In this document: positions 15,886-25,282 of the stretch, one piece after another
Numbering within the stretch: the stretch's first letter is position 1
Layout of the letters: every line of letters starts with the position of its first letter
Source of the DNA: an uncultured Acetatifactor sp.
GTDB lineage: Bacteria > Bacillota > Clostridia > Lachnospirales > Lachnospiraceae
Direction: 5' to 3'
DNA length: 64,000 nt
Assembly: GCA_910586775.1 (NCBI GenBank)
Contig: CAJUJN010000005.1
Coordinates: 1 to 64,000, forward strand
Position numbers and translations under genes: made by a program
The notes under the pieces: generated by a model
Databases searched by the model: none
Told to the model about the DNA's origin: nothing
What the model saw: the letters and a program-made list of their open reading frames with translations, nothing else

Positions 15886-17676
15886 TCACGAACCCCACAG
15901 CAGCAGCTTCGTATAGTCTTCCCTGGGATGGGCGAATACTTCCTCCGTCTCCCCTGTCTCGATGATATGCCCTTCCTTCATCACCATAATCCGGTCACAC
16001 ATCCGATAGACTACATTGATGTCGTGGGAAATGAACAGGCAGGCCAGATGCATCTCCTCCTGCAGCGTCAAAAACAACTCCATAATCTGGGCCTGTATGG
16101 TCACATCCAGGGCAGACACCGGTTCATCCGCAATGAGAAAACCGGGATTGGTGATCAGAGCCTGGGCGATACTGACCCGTTGGCGCTGCCCACCGCTGAG
16201 TTCTGAAGGCCTCCTGCTCCAATACCTCTCATCCATCCCCACCCGGCGCAGCATATCCCGGGCCGCCGTCTCCCTGTCCGCCCTGGTCATAGCAAGACTT
16301 TTGTCCAATGCGCCTGCTGCCCGCAAAGGCTCCTGCAGCAGCCATCCTATGGTTTTGACAGGATTTAAGCTGCTGTATGGATCCTGAAATACCATCTGGG
16401 GGCGGACGGAATTGTGGATAATCTCCCCCTCTATATGTCGGTTCATCCCCAGGATGGCCTTGGAAAGAGAGGTTTTTCCGCAGCCGCTCTCCCCCACCAG
16501 CCCCAGGCTCTCCCCTGAATAGATTTCAAAATCCGCATTCCATACCACACACTGGCCCTGCTTCCGGAACAGCCTGCTGAACGGAGAACTCCTTTTCCTC
16601 CCCTGGCCTTCTGCCTGTTCCTGAGACCGGGGACTTTTGCCGTCCTGATAATACACAGACAAATTGTGAACCCTCAGAACGGGAGCCGTCCCGCCGCTTT
16701 CTTCCGTTCTCCACTGGGTTTCCAATGTCCCACTATCAATAAATCTTTCTCCCGAAATTTCTAATGTCCTACTATCAGTAAGTCTCTCTCCCGGGATTTC
16801 ATTTGTCTCACTGCCGACAGTTGTCTCTTCCGATGTCCCGCTCCCGGTTTCCGCCGCGGACAGTTCCCTGGATTTTCTCCCTGCGCCTGCCCTGCCCTTC
16901 ACCCGGGAAGGCACTGCTTCCACCAGGCGCTTTGTATAATCCTGACCGGGGTGGTCAAATACTTCCTCGGCCGTCCCGATCTCCACCACACAGCCGTCCT
17001 TCATCACCGCCACCCGATGACAGAGCCGCCTGGCCAGGTGCAGATCATGGGTGATAAAAAGCATGGCATTCTTCTGCTCCATATTGATTTTCCGCAAGAG
17101 CTCCACAATCTGGTTCTGAATGGTCACATCCAGAGCCGTGGTAGGCTCATCCGCCACAATCAGCCTGGGATGCAGGATTACCGCCATGGCAATCATCGCC
17201 CGCTGACGCATTCCTCCGGAAAGCTGGTGAGGGTAACTGGCATACACTCGTTCCGCTTCATGCAGCCCCACCGCCTCAAAGGTTTCCAGAACCTTTGCCC
17301 GGATTTCCTCCCCTGACAGTTTCGTATGAAGCCGCAGCACCTCTTCCACCTGTTTTCCTACCCTTTGAGTGGGGTTCAGGCTGGTCTGGGGTTCCTGGAA
17401 TACCATGGACATCTCCGCTCCCTGATAATGCCTGTACAGCGCTTTGTCAAAAGGCCTTCCTGCTTCCTGTAACGTCACATTGTCAAAAAGAATACGGCCT
17501 GTAGTCACAACGGCCGTATCCGACACAAGCCCCATTAAAGTCAGCGCCGTGACGGATTTTCCGGAACCGGATTCCCCTACCACACCCAGTATTTCCCCGT
17601 CCCGCAGTTCCAGATTTACCTTTTTCACCACTTCCGGTCCGCCGAAAGACACGGATAAATCTTCTATTTTAATCAT
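15886..17676 (-). CDS. Fused dual ATPase of a di/oligopeptide ABC importer (DppD-DppF type)
   Basis: 596 residues with two complete ABC ATPase domains of the peptide/nickel class in one chain. Domain 1 has Walker A GESGSGKSV (residue ~34), signature LSGGMRQRAMIA and VADEPTTALDVTIQ. Domain 2 has Walker A GESGCGKTS, signature LSGGQRQRVSIAQAL and IADEPVSALDVTIQ. Normally these are two genes (DppD, DppF) or a GsiA-like fusion. The ~80-residue linker contains degenerate repeats (ISGERFIDSGTLE-like, about 16726-16806). The start at 17676 has AAAGGAGG upstream; the longer frame would add 18 atypical residues. It is the last gene of the importer operon. Confidence 0.88.
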   Translation of the reverse strand: MIKIEDLSVSFGGPEVVKKVNLELRDGEILGVVGESGSGKSVTALTLMGLVSDTAVVTTGRILFDNVTLQEAGRPFDKALYRHYQGAEMSMVFQEPQTSLNPTQRVGKQVEEVLRLHTKLSGEEIRAKVLETFEAVGLHEAERVYASYPHQLSGGMRQRAMIAMAVILHPRLIVADEPTTALDVTIQNQIVELLRKINMEQKNAMLFITHDLHLARRLCHRVAVMKDGCVVEIGTAEEVFDHPGQDYTKRLVEAVPSRVKGRAGAGRKSRELSAAETGSGTSEETTVGSETNEIPGERLTDSRTLEISGERFIDSGTLETQWRTEESGGTAPVLRVHNLSVYYQDGKSPRSQEQAEGQGRKRSSPFSRLFRKQGQCVVWNADFEIYSGESLGLVGESGCGKTSLSKAILGMNRHIEGEIIHNSVRPQMVFQDPYSSLNPVKTIGWLLQEPLRAAGALDKSLAMTRADRETAARDMLRRVGMDERYWSRRPSELSGGQRQRVSIAQALITNPGFLIADEPVSALDVTIQAQIMELFLTLQEEMHLACLFISHDINVVYRMCDRIMVMKEGHIIETGETEEVFAHPREDYTKLLLWGS

Positions 17677-17735
17677 CCTTCTGCGCCTCCTTTCTCCCCA
17701 AAAACCTGACCTGGTCCCTTTGTCCCTCACATGCT

Positions 17736-18653
17736 TTACTGCTTCCCCTCCGCCCTTCTCCGTATCCCTTCACTAAACAGAGAAAATCCCAACACCAGCC
17801 ATACAATCGTCAGTCCCGGTGCCAATGCATACCAGGGCGCAGCCTGCAGATACCCCTGGGCGTCCGAAAGCATATTGCCCAGGCTGGCATCCGGCGGCTG
17901 TACGCCAATCCCCAGATAACTCATGCCGGACTCCGCCAGGATGGCATTGTTGAAGCCTATCATCACTGACACCCAGAACACGGAAAAAATATTGGGCAGT
18001 ATATGAACAAAAAGAATACGGAATTTCCCTGCACCCATCATCCTGGCACGCTTAATGTAATCCGCATCTTTCAGCCTTATGAACTCCCCCCGCACAATCC
18101 GCACAAAACTGGGAGTGAACACCAACGACATGGAAATAATCACATTCTGCCTGCCGCTGCCCAGAAGGCTGATGATCACCAGTGTCAGCAGGATGCTTGG
18201 AAAGCCGTTCAGTGCATCCGTGATCCTCATGACCACCTCATCCAGCACACCTCCGAAATATCCGGTGAAAGCCCCCAGCAAAATCCCTGCCAACCCCGAA
18301 AAAAATACCACCAGAGTGCTGATAACAATGGTGGTACCTAATCCCTGCATGACTCTGGAGAAAATATCCCGCCCGAAATTATCCGTGCCAAAGAGGTGCC
18401 GCAGAGACGGTGCAGCAAACTTTTCGGAAGCAGACATTGCCGTAGTACTGTAAGGAGTCCAGAAGAAGCCCGCCACTCCCAGAATCAGGGCAATGCCCGT
18501 CATCACCATGCCGGCTGTCAGATATTTATTCCATGGAGTGTTCTTCCTCTGTGGAGTGTTCTTCCTCCATCTTCCTCTGTTTTTCTTTTTCATATCTGCT
18601 TTCGCCCGTCCCTTCCCCTGAAACATTTCTCCTGTCACAAAATATGCTGCCAT
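17736..18653 (-). CDS. Peptide ABC importer permease (DppC type)
   Basis: A BPD-transport-system permease of the OppC/DppC type: LFGTDNFGRDIFSRVMQG near residue 88, then membrane segments and the EAA-like loop MMGAGKFRILFVHILPN, ending SLFSEGIRRRAEGK. The N-terminus has a tandem RKNTPQRKNTP duplication in a basic cytoplasmic tail. The start is uncertain: the ATG at 18653 has no clear site, and the ATG at 18593 (MKKKNRGRW) is a plausible alternative. It pairs with the DppB-type permease upstream. Confidence 0.85.
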   Translation of the reverse strand: MAAYFVTGEMFQGKGRAKADMKKKNRGRWRKNTPQRKNTPWNKYLTAGMVMTGIALILGVAGFFWTPYSTTAMSASEKFAAPSLRHLFGTDNFGRDIFSRVMQGLGTTIVISTLVVFFSGLAGILLGAFTGYFGGVLDEVVMRITDALNGFPSILLTLVIISLLGSGRQNVIISMSLVFTPSFVRIVRGEFIRLKDADYIKRARMMGAGKFRILFVHILPNIFSVFWVSVMIGFNNAILAESGMSYLGIGVQPPDASLGNMLSDAQGYLQAAPWYALAPGLTIVWLVLGFSLFSEGIRRRAEGKQ

Positions 18654-18830
18654 TCAAAAGCATTTGCCAGCGCAAATATACAACGAGTAAGCGTTTCTGC
18701 AAATCAAGGGCAGAGAGCGGCTTACAATACAAGCCTGATTTAAAACCGTCTCCTGCTCTTCCTTCACCGAATGCTCATTCCGATACCAGCCAAAAACGAT
18801 TTGAACAAATGAATTCACAAATATAGTCCG

Positions 18831-19784
18831 TCACGAAATCCTGGGGTCAATCACCTTATACAGAATATCCACCAGAAAATACACGAAAATCACCACAAAC
18901 GTAATATACAAAATCAGAATCTCCACCACCGGGAAATCCCTGGTGGAGATGGAGCTGATCAGCAGCCTGCCTATCCCCGGCAGGCCGAACACCTGCTCTA
19001 TGACAACGCTTCCCGCCACAATCTCCGCCACAATCATACCCAGAAACGTAACTACCGGCAACATGGCATTCCGCAGCACATGAACATACATGACCCGTTC
19101 CTTCCCGCAGCCCTTGCTGTAGGCAGTACGCACATAATCCGCATTCATCTCCGTCAGCATGGAATTGCGTAAAAACCTTGCCGTCATGGCGATTTTCGGA
19201 AGAGCAACGGACATGGCAGGAAAAAACAGATATCCGAGAAATCCCGCAAAATCTGTCTCATAACTCACATAACCTCCGGGAGAAAAACATTTCAGCAGAA
19301 TACCGAACAGATACGTCACCAGAATCCCCAAAAAGAATGACGGCACCGCCATGGCTGCCTGGGTAATGACCCCCAGAATGGCATCCAGCACATGGCTGCC
19401 GCTTTTTGCCCACACCACCCCCAGGGGAATGGACACTGCAATGATCAAAACCAGCGAAACCGCCGCCAGCCACAAAGTCACCGGAAGCTTGTCTCCTATG
19501 AGCTCCGCCACCGGCATCATTTCATTCATATTCCTGGAATACCGGTAGCTGACGCCCAGGTCTCCCTTCATAACTCCCGTCACCCAACCCACATAGCGCA
19601 CCAGCGGCGGGTCATTTAATCCCAGTTCTTCCCGAAGCTGCGCCTCCCGCTCGGGAGTGGCCTCCGTTCCCAGAATAGACGCCACCACATCTCCGGGAAT
19701 AATCTGAAAAGCAAGAAAGGCAGCCGCGGAAACAAGAAACAATGTCATAATGAGAGTAATGATTTTTTTACCTAAGTATTTCAC
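18831..19784 (-). CDS. Peptide ABC importer permease (DppB type)
   Basis: 317 residues. Typical OppB/DppB features are the first helix KKIITLIMTLFLVSAAAFLAF, then IPGDVV, LGLNDPPLVRYVGWV, GDLGVSYRYSRNM, the EAA loop RTAYSKGCGKERVMYVHVLRNA and EQVFGLPGIGRLL. Translation probably starts at a GTG (19784) with GGGGG upstream. It forms the membrane channel with the DppC-type permease. Confidence 0.9.
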   Translation of the reverse strand: MKYLGKKIITLIMTLFLVSAAAFLAFQIIPGDVVASILGTEATPEREAQLREELGLNDPPLVRYVGWVTGVMKGDLGVSYRYSRNMNEMMPVAELIGDKLPVTLWLAAVSLVLIIAVSIPLGVVWAKSGSHVLDAILGVITQAAMAVPSFFLGILVTYLFGILLKCFSPGGYVSYETDFAGFLGYLFFPAMSVALPKIAMTARFLRNSMLTEMNADYVRTAYSKGCGKERVMYVHVLRNAMLPVVTFLGMIVAEIVAGSVVIEQVFGLPGIGRLLISSISTRDFPVVEILILYITFVVIFVYFLVDILYKVIDPRIS

Positions 19785-19983
19785 GCTGCTGCCCCCGCTT
19801 CATTTTAATTCCGTAACCGCCCGCCTCCGATATACTTGTACAGTTTGGATGGTTACTTCTTATATTGCCCGTATTACATATATTTGCTAATATTGCTTAT
19901 GCTCACTTTCTGCATCACAGACAAGCTTTGCAGCCGTTCATCTGATTTTACTTTTCAGCCGTCAGCTCCCACTTCGCCTGTCC

Positions 19984-21690
19984 TTATTCTATGATGTATA
20001 CAGTGCTCATATCCTGCACATAAATCGGGTAGAACTTATAGCCCGCCAGCCGCCTGCTGATGGCAGTCATATTCGCCGGAACCTGAATGAATGCGGTTCC
20101 CGCCTCGTCGCAGAGTATCTTCTGAAGCTGTTTGTAATAGTCAGCCTTTTCAGCGGAATCCAGTGATTCCTGCGCCTTCACATAGATTTCATCATACTCT
20201 GCATTTGTAAAATTGATAAAATTCTTACTGGAATCCGTCTGAAACCGGTTCAGCAGATAGCCCGGCGTCATATCGCAGGTGATGCCGCTGATGGTAGCCG
20301 CATACTGGCATCCGTTGTATACCTCATCCAGCCATGTACTCCATTCCATCCCTTTGATGGTGGCATTGATGCCCACAGCCTTCAGCTGCTCCACCACCAC
20401 TTCGCCGGTCTGCATGTGGAACTCGTAAACGGCAGGAATGGCAATCTCCAGGTCAAAGCCCTCCGCGAACCCTGCATCTGCCAACAGTTCCTTCGCCTTC
20501 TCCACATTGGCTGTAGTGCCGTAAGCCTCATTCAGATCCACATAGTAGTCCTTCAGGGTAGGCAGCATGGCCGAGCTGATCAGCGTGCCGTTTCCGCCTC
20601 CCACGAAATCGTTGACGGCTTCCTTGTCCAACGCGTACAGGATCGCCTGGCGCACCCTCACATCATTTAAAGGCTCCAGGGCATTGTTCAGAAACAGCGC
20701 CTGCACCACATTGGAAGGGGCTGTAATCACCTGATGGCTTCCTTTAAGCGCCTGCGCCTGGGAATCGGTAAGGTACGCATAGAGATCAATGGTACCTCCC
20801 TGCAGTTCCATCAGAGCCGTATCCGCACTGCCCGTAATCCTGAATTCCACACTGTCCAGATAGGGAAGGCCCGTCTGCCAGTAATCAGGATTCTTCGCCA
20901 GCGAGATGCCTTCCTGGGGCTTGTAGGACACAAAAGAAAACGGCCCGGTACCGATAGGATCTGCCCCTGCATCCTCTCCGCTGCCGGAGGGAATGACAGC
21001 AGCCACAAAGCTGTATATCAACTCCGTGTTGGCACTGTCTACCGTTACCTGAACCGTCTTTTCATCAATTATGTCAACGGCCTGGATTGTTTTCATGGTA
21101 GAGATTAAGGGAGTGCCATCCAACAGTCCCGCCACCCTCTCCAGAGAGTACTTCACATCCTCAGCCGTCACAGCATTTCCGTTATGGAACTTCACACCGT
21201 CCCGGAGCGTAAAGGTATATACCAGACCATCCTCCGAAATCGTGTAATCCTCGGCAACCGCACAAATCAGATTGCCGTTTTCATCGGGCTTTACCAAGCC
21301 TTCAAAAATGTTGAATAATATCTCTTTTGTTCCTGCCGCCGTTGCTTTATGAGGGTCAAGACTGTCGATATCCTGTTGTATTCCTACAACAACGGAGCCG
21401 CCATACATATCACCTGCCGCATCCTGTCCGGCCGGGTCTGCTTCCGACATACCTTCGCCGGATGCGCTTTCTTCTGCGGAAGAATCCTCTTCCGTACCGC
21501 CGCTTTCCTGTCCGGAACCGGTGCCCTGTGAATCTGCCTGTGACTCCATAGAGGAATTATCCCCCGAAGACTCTCCTGTGCTATCTGCGCATCCGCCCAG
21601 TACAGCCATTGCCAGAAGTGCCGTAAAAAGGAAACTGCAAAGCTTCTTTTTCGAATGAAAATCCTTTTTCGAATGAAAATCCTTTTTCAT
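19984..21690 (-). CDS. Peptide-binding lipoprotein of ABC importer (SBP_bac_5)
   Basis: 568 residues. Lipoprotein signal peptide with lipobox LGGC (Cys34), a ~60-residue acidic S/G/E linker, then the family 5 solute-binding fold: IDSLDPHKATAAGTKEILFNIFEGLVK split over residues ~100-125, YTFTLRDGVKFHNG, DPIGTGPF and QAILYALDKEAV. It captures peptides (or nickel/heme in some relatives) for the downstream permeases and ATPase. The start at 21690 has GAGGAG upstream. The first codons contain an 18-bp tandem duplication (KDFHSK twice). Confidence 0.92.
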   Translation of the reverse strand: MKKDFHSKKDFHSKKKLCSFLFTALLAMAVLGGCADSTGESSGDNSSMESQADSQGTGSGQESGGTEEDSSAEESASGEGMSEADPAGQDAAGDMYGGSVVVGIQQDIDSLDPHKATAAGTKEILFNIFEGLVKPDENGNLICAVAEDYTISEDGLVYTFTLRDGVKFHNGNAVTAEDVKYSLERVAGLLDGTPLISTMKTIQAVDIIDEKTVQVTVDSANTELIYSFVAAVIPSGSGEDAGADPIGTGPFSFVSYKPQEGISLAKNPDYWQTGLPYLDSVEFRITGSADTALMELQGGTIDLYAYLTDSQAQALKGSHQVITAPSNVVQALFLNNALEPLNDVRVRQAILYALDKEAVNDFVGGGNGTLISSAMLPTLKDYYVDLNEAYGTTANVEKAKELLADAGFAEGFDLEIAIPAVYEFHMQTGEVVVEQLKAVGINATIKGMEWSTWLDEVYNGCQYAATISGITCDMTPGYLLNRFQTDSSKNFINFTNAEYDEIYVKAQESLDSAEKADYYKQLQKILCDEAGTAFIQVPANMTAISRRLAGYKFYPIYVQDMSTVYIIE

Positions 21691-21744
21691 TATGCTCTTC
21701 TCCTCTTCGATTAATAAACCTCTCACTATTCAATTGTTTCCCTC

Positions 21745-21772
21745 ATTTTACCATAGAATACGGCAAATGCAA
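21745..21772 (-). promoter_or_regulatory. Promoter of the peptide importer operon
   Basis: TTGCAT (21767-21772), 16 nt, TAAAAT (21745-21750) on the minus strand, about 55 nt upstream of the lipoprotein gene. Confidence 0.5.
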
Positions 21773-21802
21773 GTATTTTATTCAGTACATCGTTTTCACC
21801 GG

Positions 21803-22378
21803 CTAATTTTCACCCAGTATATGTTCCACTGCATCCCATTCAATGTCAGGTACGTTTTTCTGAGTCACATTGGCAGTCTGTTTCTTTTTATTCTGCATCT
21901 TGATGATATTCAGAACCAGGCTTCCTGCCGCCAGTACACAGCAGATTCCCGCCACTACGATGGCAATGGTCAGGTTGTTCTCCACACCCGAAAAGAAATA
22001 GCATCCCGCTCCAAGGATAACGCCCAGAATCAGACATACGGCCGGTGTCCCGAACATATCATCCTTTATGCCGCTGACCGCCCAGGACTGAGGCTTATGG
22101 CAATGAGGGCATTCGTCCTTAAACGCTTTGGCATAAATCTGCTTCTCGGTAGCGTTGCGATATACCTCCTTTACCTCCCTCACCAGATAAGTATGCGCTA
22201 TCTCGTCCAGCTTCTTCTGGTTTTTGTCATTGAGCGTTTTGAAATTGCTGTTCATCTCCGCTTCCATGCCGGAAATCGTTGCCTTCAGCGTCCCGCTGTC
22301 CTTCATACATTGTTCGCAGCGAAAAGAATACGGCACATCCACGCTCTCCTTTTTTCTGTGCCTGAAATAAGTACCCAC
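21803..22378 (-). CDS. Zinc-ribbon membrane protein of unknown function
   Basis: 191 residues. One CxxC pair near the N-terminus (RCEQCMK) and another in the middle (CPHCHKPQSW) probably form a split zinc-binding site; a charged helical segment lies between them. Two hydrophobic helices follow at about 115-155, then a basic and acidic tail. I do not recognise the family. The start is a GTG at 22378 (VGTYFRHRK), preceded at 9 nt by AGGAGG; no ATG nearby has a site. The flanking genes are unrelated. Confidence 0.65.
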   Translation of the reverse strand: MGTYFRHRKKESVDVPYSFRCEQCMKDSGTLKATISGMEAEMNSNFKTLNDKNQKKLDEIAHTYLVREVKEVYRNATEKQIYAKAFKDECPHCHKPQSWAVSGIKDDMFGTPAVCLILGVILGAGCYFFSGVENNLTIAIVVAGICCVLAAGSLVLNIIKMQNKKKQTANVTQKNVPDIEWDAVEHILGEN

Positions 22379-22972
22379 TTTCGTAAACCTCCTGGTATAT
22401 AATAATTTACATGGAAATCGTGCAAAAATAACCTGTGAATTACAATGGGAAACAGTCAGCCACAGAAATCCGGCCAGGCATCTCACAAGTTACCCTGCAG
22501 TGCTTCCCTGCCATTTCATTATATCACCATATGTGAAAATGACAACACCGGAAGTAATTATTTTTCTCTGAAGCAACTCTGCATTTTTAGAATTACAGGA
22601 AAAATAAACCTGTCTCTCACAAAAATAAAATTTTAGCTATTAGCGATATCACAAGAAAAAGCAATATGTCCGGAAATAACGGAAACGTGTCTGTTTCCCG
22701 GCAGTCCCGTCATCCCTCAAGGGCATACCACACATCCGAAACAAAACCCTTCTGCTCCGTATTGGCAACAGGGAAATGATGCAAAAATGTTTAAATTTTG
22801 ACGTACCTTCTATGCATTTTCGTTATACCATGATTAAAATACAATCATGGTATGGATGGCCATCCGGCCGTTTCATGCCGTGAATATGGTCATATGTATC
22901 ATATTCACATGTATAAAAGCGCACATAGTATCAGAAATGACCGCAAAAAGACAAAAAACGGAGGTACCTGCA
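22379..22972. other. Intergenic region, promoter side of the VIT-VWA gene
   Basis: AT-rich. It contains small hairpins (for example GGAAACGTGTCTGTTTCC near 22680) and the dyad at 22825-22853. No gene is seen; frames running into the VIT-VWA gene from 22847 lack a ribosome binding site. Confidence 0.5.
22825..22853. promoter_or_regulatory. Operator-like dyad upstream of the VIT-VWA/exosortase operon
   Basis: ATACCATGATT and AATCATGGTAT form perfect 11-bp arms around a 7-nt spacer. It lies just downstream of a TTGACG box (about 22797) and includes the likely -10 region, about 120 nt before the gene. A repressor site is likely; the regulator is unknown. Confidence 0.5.
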
Positions 22973-25222
22973 ATGAAAAAACCCGAAAAAATTCTGTGCC
23001 TGTTTCTCTCACTGCTCCTGTTGGCAGCATTTCCTACCACTGCCCATGCAGCAGGAGAAGGCAGAGGCGTCGAAACGGAAGAACCGGAGGAAATGGAGGA
23101 AAAACACTCCCTGGAGGAAGATGCTCTCCTTGCCCCCTACTTCATCATCCAGAATGAGGATGTATCCCTTGACGTTTTCCCGTTGAAATCTACGGAAGTA
23201 ACCACTAATATCAACGGCATTATCGCTGAAACCCGTGTCGTCCAGACTTATGCAAACGAAGGCGACACTCCCATAAATGCCCGTTACGTATTTCCCACCG
23301 CCCCCAACGTTACCGTCCATGGCATGACGATGCAGATTGGCGACAATCTTGTCACCGCCAAAATCAAGGAAAAAGAAGAGGCCAAAGCAGAGTACGAAGA
23401 AGCCAAAAGCGAGGGAAAAAGCGCCTCTCTCCTGGAGCAGCGGCGGCCCAATGTCTTTACCATGGATGTGGCCAACATCATGCCCGGCGATACGGCCCGT
23501 ATTGAACTGCATTATACTGAACTGATTACGCCCACAGACGGCATCTACGGGTTCGTTTTCCCCACCGTGGTCGGCCCCCGTTATTCACCGGATACGTCCG
23601 TCTCTGCCCAACCGGAAGATACTCCATCCCAGGAAGCTTCTTCTGAAAATGCTACGACACTCCTTTCCGAGCAGTCTTCCGAACAGCCTTCCGAGCAGAA
23701 AAGTGTATCAGAAAATGATGCGGGAAACGATACGGAAAATGGCGGAAATGCCAGTGATGAAGCCGGGGGCGAAACCAACGGCGAAGACAGCGACGCATGG
23801 GTTGCAAGTCCTTATCTGGCCAACGGCGAAGTTCCTCCCGGAGAATACCACATCACAGTCAACCTTTCCACCGGCGTGCCTATCGGAGAGATAAGTTGTA
23901 AATCCCATGAAATCAAGGTGGTAAAAGAGGACGATTCCAGGGCACAGATCACGCTTGCCAATCCCGAAGACTTCGCAGGCAACCGTGATTTTATTCTGAA
24001 ATACCGGCTCACCGGGGAAGACGTGCAGAGCGGCCTGATACTCACCGGCTCTGAAGAGGAAAAGTATTTCATGCTCACCGTACAGCCCCCCGAACGCTTC
24101 ACGCCTGAGGAAATTCCTCCCAGAGAGTACATTTTCGTACTGGATGTGTCCGGTTCCATGTACGGCTATCCCCTGGAAACAGCCAAAGACCTGATTCAAA
24201 ACCTGGTTTCGGATTTACGGGAAACCGATAAATTTAATCTGATCCTGTTTGCGGACGATACTGTCAGACTGTCCCGGGAGTCTCTTGCCGCCACAGAGAA
24301 AAATATCCGCCGCGCCATCGACCTGATCAACGAAGAGGAGGGCGGCGGCGGAACCTCCATGATGCCTGCCCTTGAGGAAGCCATGGACATCCCCATGACA
24401 GAAAATACTGCCCGCAGTGTAGTCATCATCACAGACGGCTATATTTCAAATGAAGATGATATCTTTGACCTGGTCAATGAAAATATGAAGGACGCCAGCT
24501 TCTTTCCTTTCGGCATCGGCTCTTCCGTCAATGACTATCTGATCAAGGGAATCGCCCAATGCGGCTTGGGAGAATCCTTTGTGGTAACCGACTCCGAAGA
24601 TGCGGCAGATTCCGCCGAACGCTTCCGGACTTATATAGAAGCGCCGCTCTTAACCGGTGTGACGATAGATTATGAGGGATTTGACGTTTACGACACCGCC
24701 ACCGCCACGCCCTCCATCCTGTACGCCCAGAAGCCCATCGTCCTGTTCGGAAAATGGCGCGGGGAGCCCTCGGGAACCATCACCATATCGGGCAAGGCCG
24801 GCAACCAGGATTACAGCAAGGAAATTTCCGTAGCCGATGTGGCGGTTGACACGGAAAACGAAGCCATCCGCTATCTCTGGGCACGAACAAAGCTGGACCA
24901 GCTGGCTGGGTTCGGCAGTGTCAGAAACGATGCCTCCGTGAAAGACGAAATCACGCAGCTGGGTCTGGATTACAATCTGACTACACCATATACTTCATTT
25001 GTGGCCGTGATTGATGTGGTCCGAAACAGTGAAGGAAACAGTAAGAATGTGAACCAGGCGTCTCCTCTGCCTCTGGGCGTGTCCAACCTGGCTGTGGGAG
25101 GCGGATACACGGCTTATTCGGAACCCGGAGATGCACTGCTTCTGGCAGTTGCGGCAGGTGTAATCATCTGCGGATTCCTGCTTGCCAAAAGAAAAAACAG
25201 AAACGCGCAAACCGCACAATAA
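22973..25222 (+). CDS. VIT-VWA domain surface protein, probable exosortase K substrate
   Basis: 749 residues. Signal peptide (residues 1-28), VIT domain (about 55-190, with AKAEYEEAKSEGKSASLLEQ and VFTMDVANIMPGD), a ~70-residue acidic S/E/N-rich insertion, then a VWA domain with an intact MIDAS start DVSGSM near residue 390 and TDGYISNEDD. The C-terminus has a glycine-rich stretch, a hydrophobic helix (LLLAVAAGVIICGFLLA) and a basic KRKNR tail, the tripartite form of an exosortase sorting signal. The next gene encodes the exosortase, 60 nt downstream. The ATG at 22973 is chosen because GGAGG lies 9 nt upstream. VIT-VWA proteins bind metal-dependent ligands; the ligand here is unknown. Confidence 0.88.
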   Translation: MKKPEKILCLFLSLLLLAAFPTTAHAAGEGRGVETEEPEEMEEKHSLEEDALLAPYFIIQNEDVSLDVFPLKSTEVTTNINGIIAETRVVQTYANEGDTPINARYVFPTAPNVTVHGMTMQIGDNLVTAKIKEKEEAKAEYEEAKSEGKSASLLEQRRPNVFTMDVANIMPGDTARIELHYTELITPTDGIYGFVFPTVVGPRYSPDTSVSAQPEDTPSQEASSENATTLLSEQSSEQPSEQKSVSENDAGNDTENGGNASDEAGGETNGEDSDAWVASPYLANGEVPPGEYHITVNLSTGVPIGEISCKSHEIKVVKEDDSRAQITLANPEDFAGNRDFILKYRLTGEDVQSGLILTGSEEEKYFMLTVQPPERFTPEEIPPREYIFVLDVSGSMYGYPLETAKDLIQNLVSDLRETDKFNLILFADDTVRLSRESLAATEKNIRRAIDLINEEEGGGGTSMMPALEEAMDIPMTENTARSVVIITDGYISNEDDIFDLVNENMKDASFFPFGIGSSVNDYLIKGIAQCGLGESFVVTDSEDAADSAERFRTYIEAPLLTGVTIDYEGFDVYDTATATPSILYAQKPIVLFGKWRGEPSGTITISGKAGNQDYSKEISVADVAVDTENEAIRYLWARTKLDQLAGFGSVRNDASVKDEITQLGLDYNLTTPYTSFVAVIDVVRNSEGNSKNVNQASPLPLGVSNLAVGGGYTAYSEPGDALLLAVAAGVIICGFLLAKRKNRNAQTAQ

Positions 25223-25282
25223 CTGCATTCGCGCAGGCAAGATTTAATACTTTCACAGCAGATGTCCTGAGAGGTGTACAAA

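Noticed and set aside
15641..15898. Small minus-strand gene after the peptide ATPase
   Set aside because: Overlaps the ATPase stop region, no ribosome binding site, no family resemblance.
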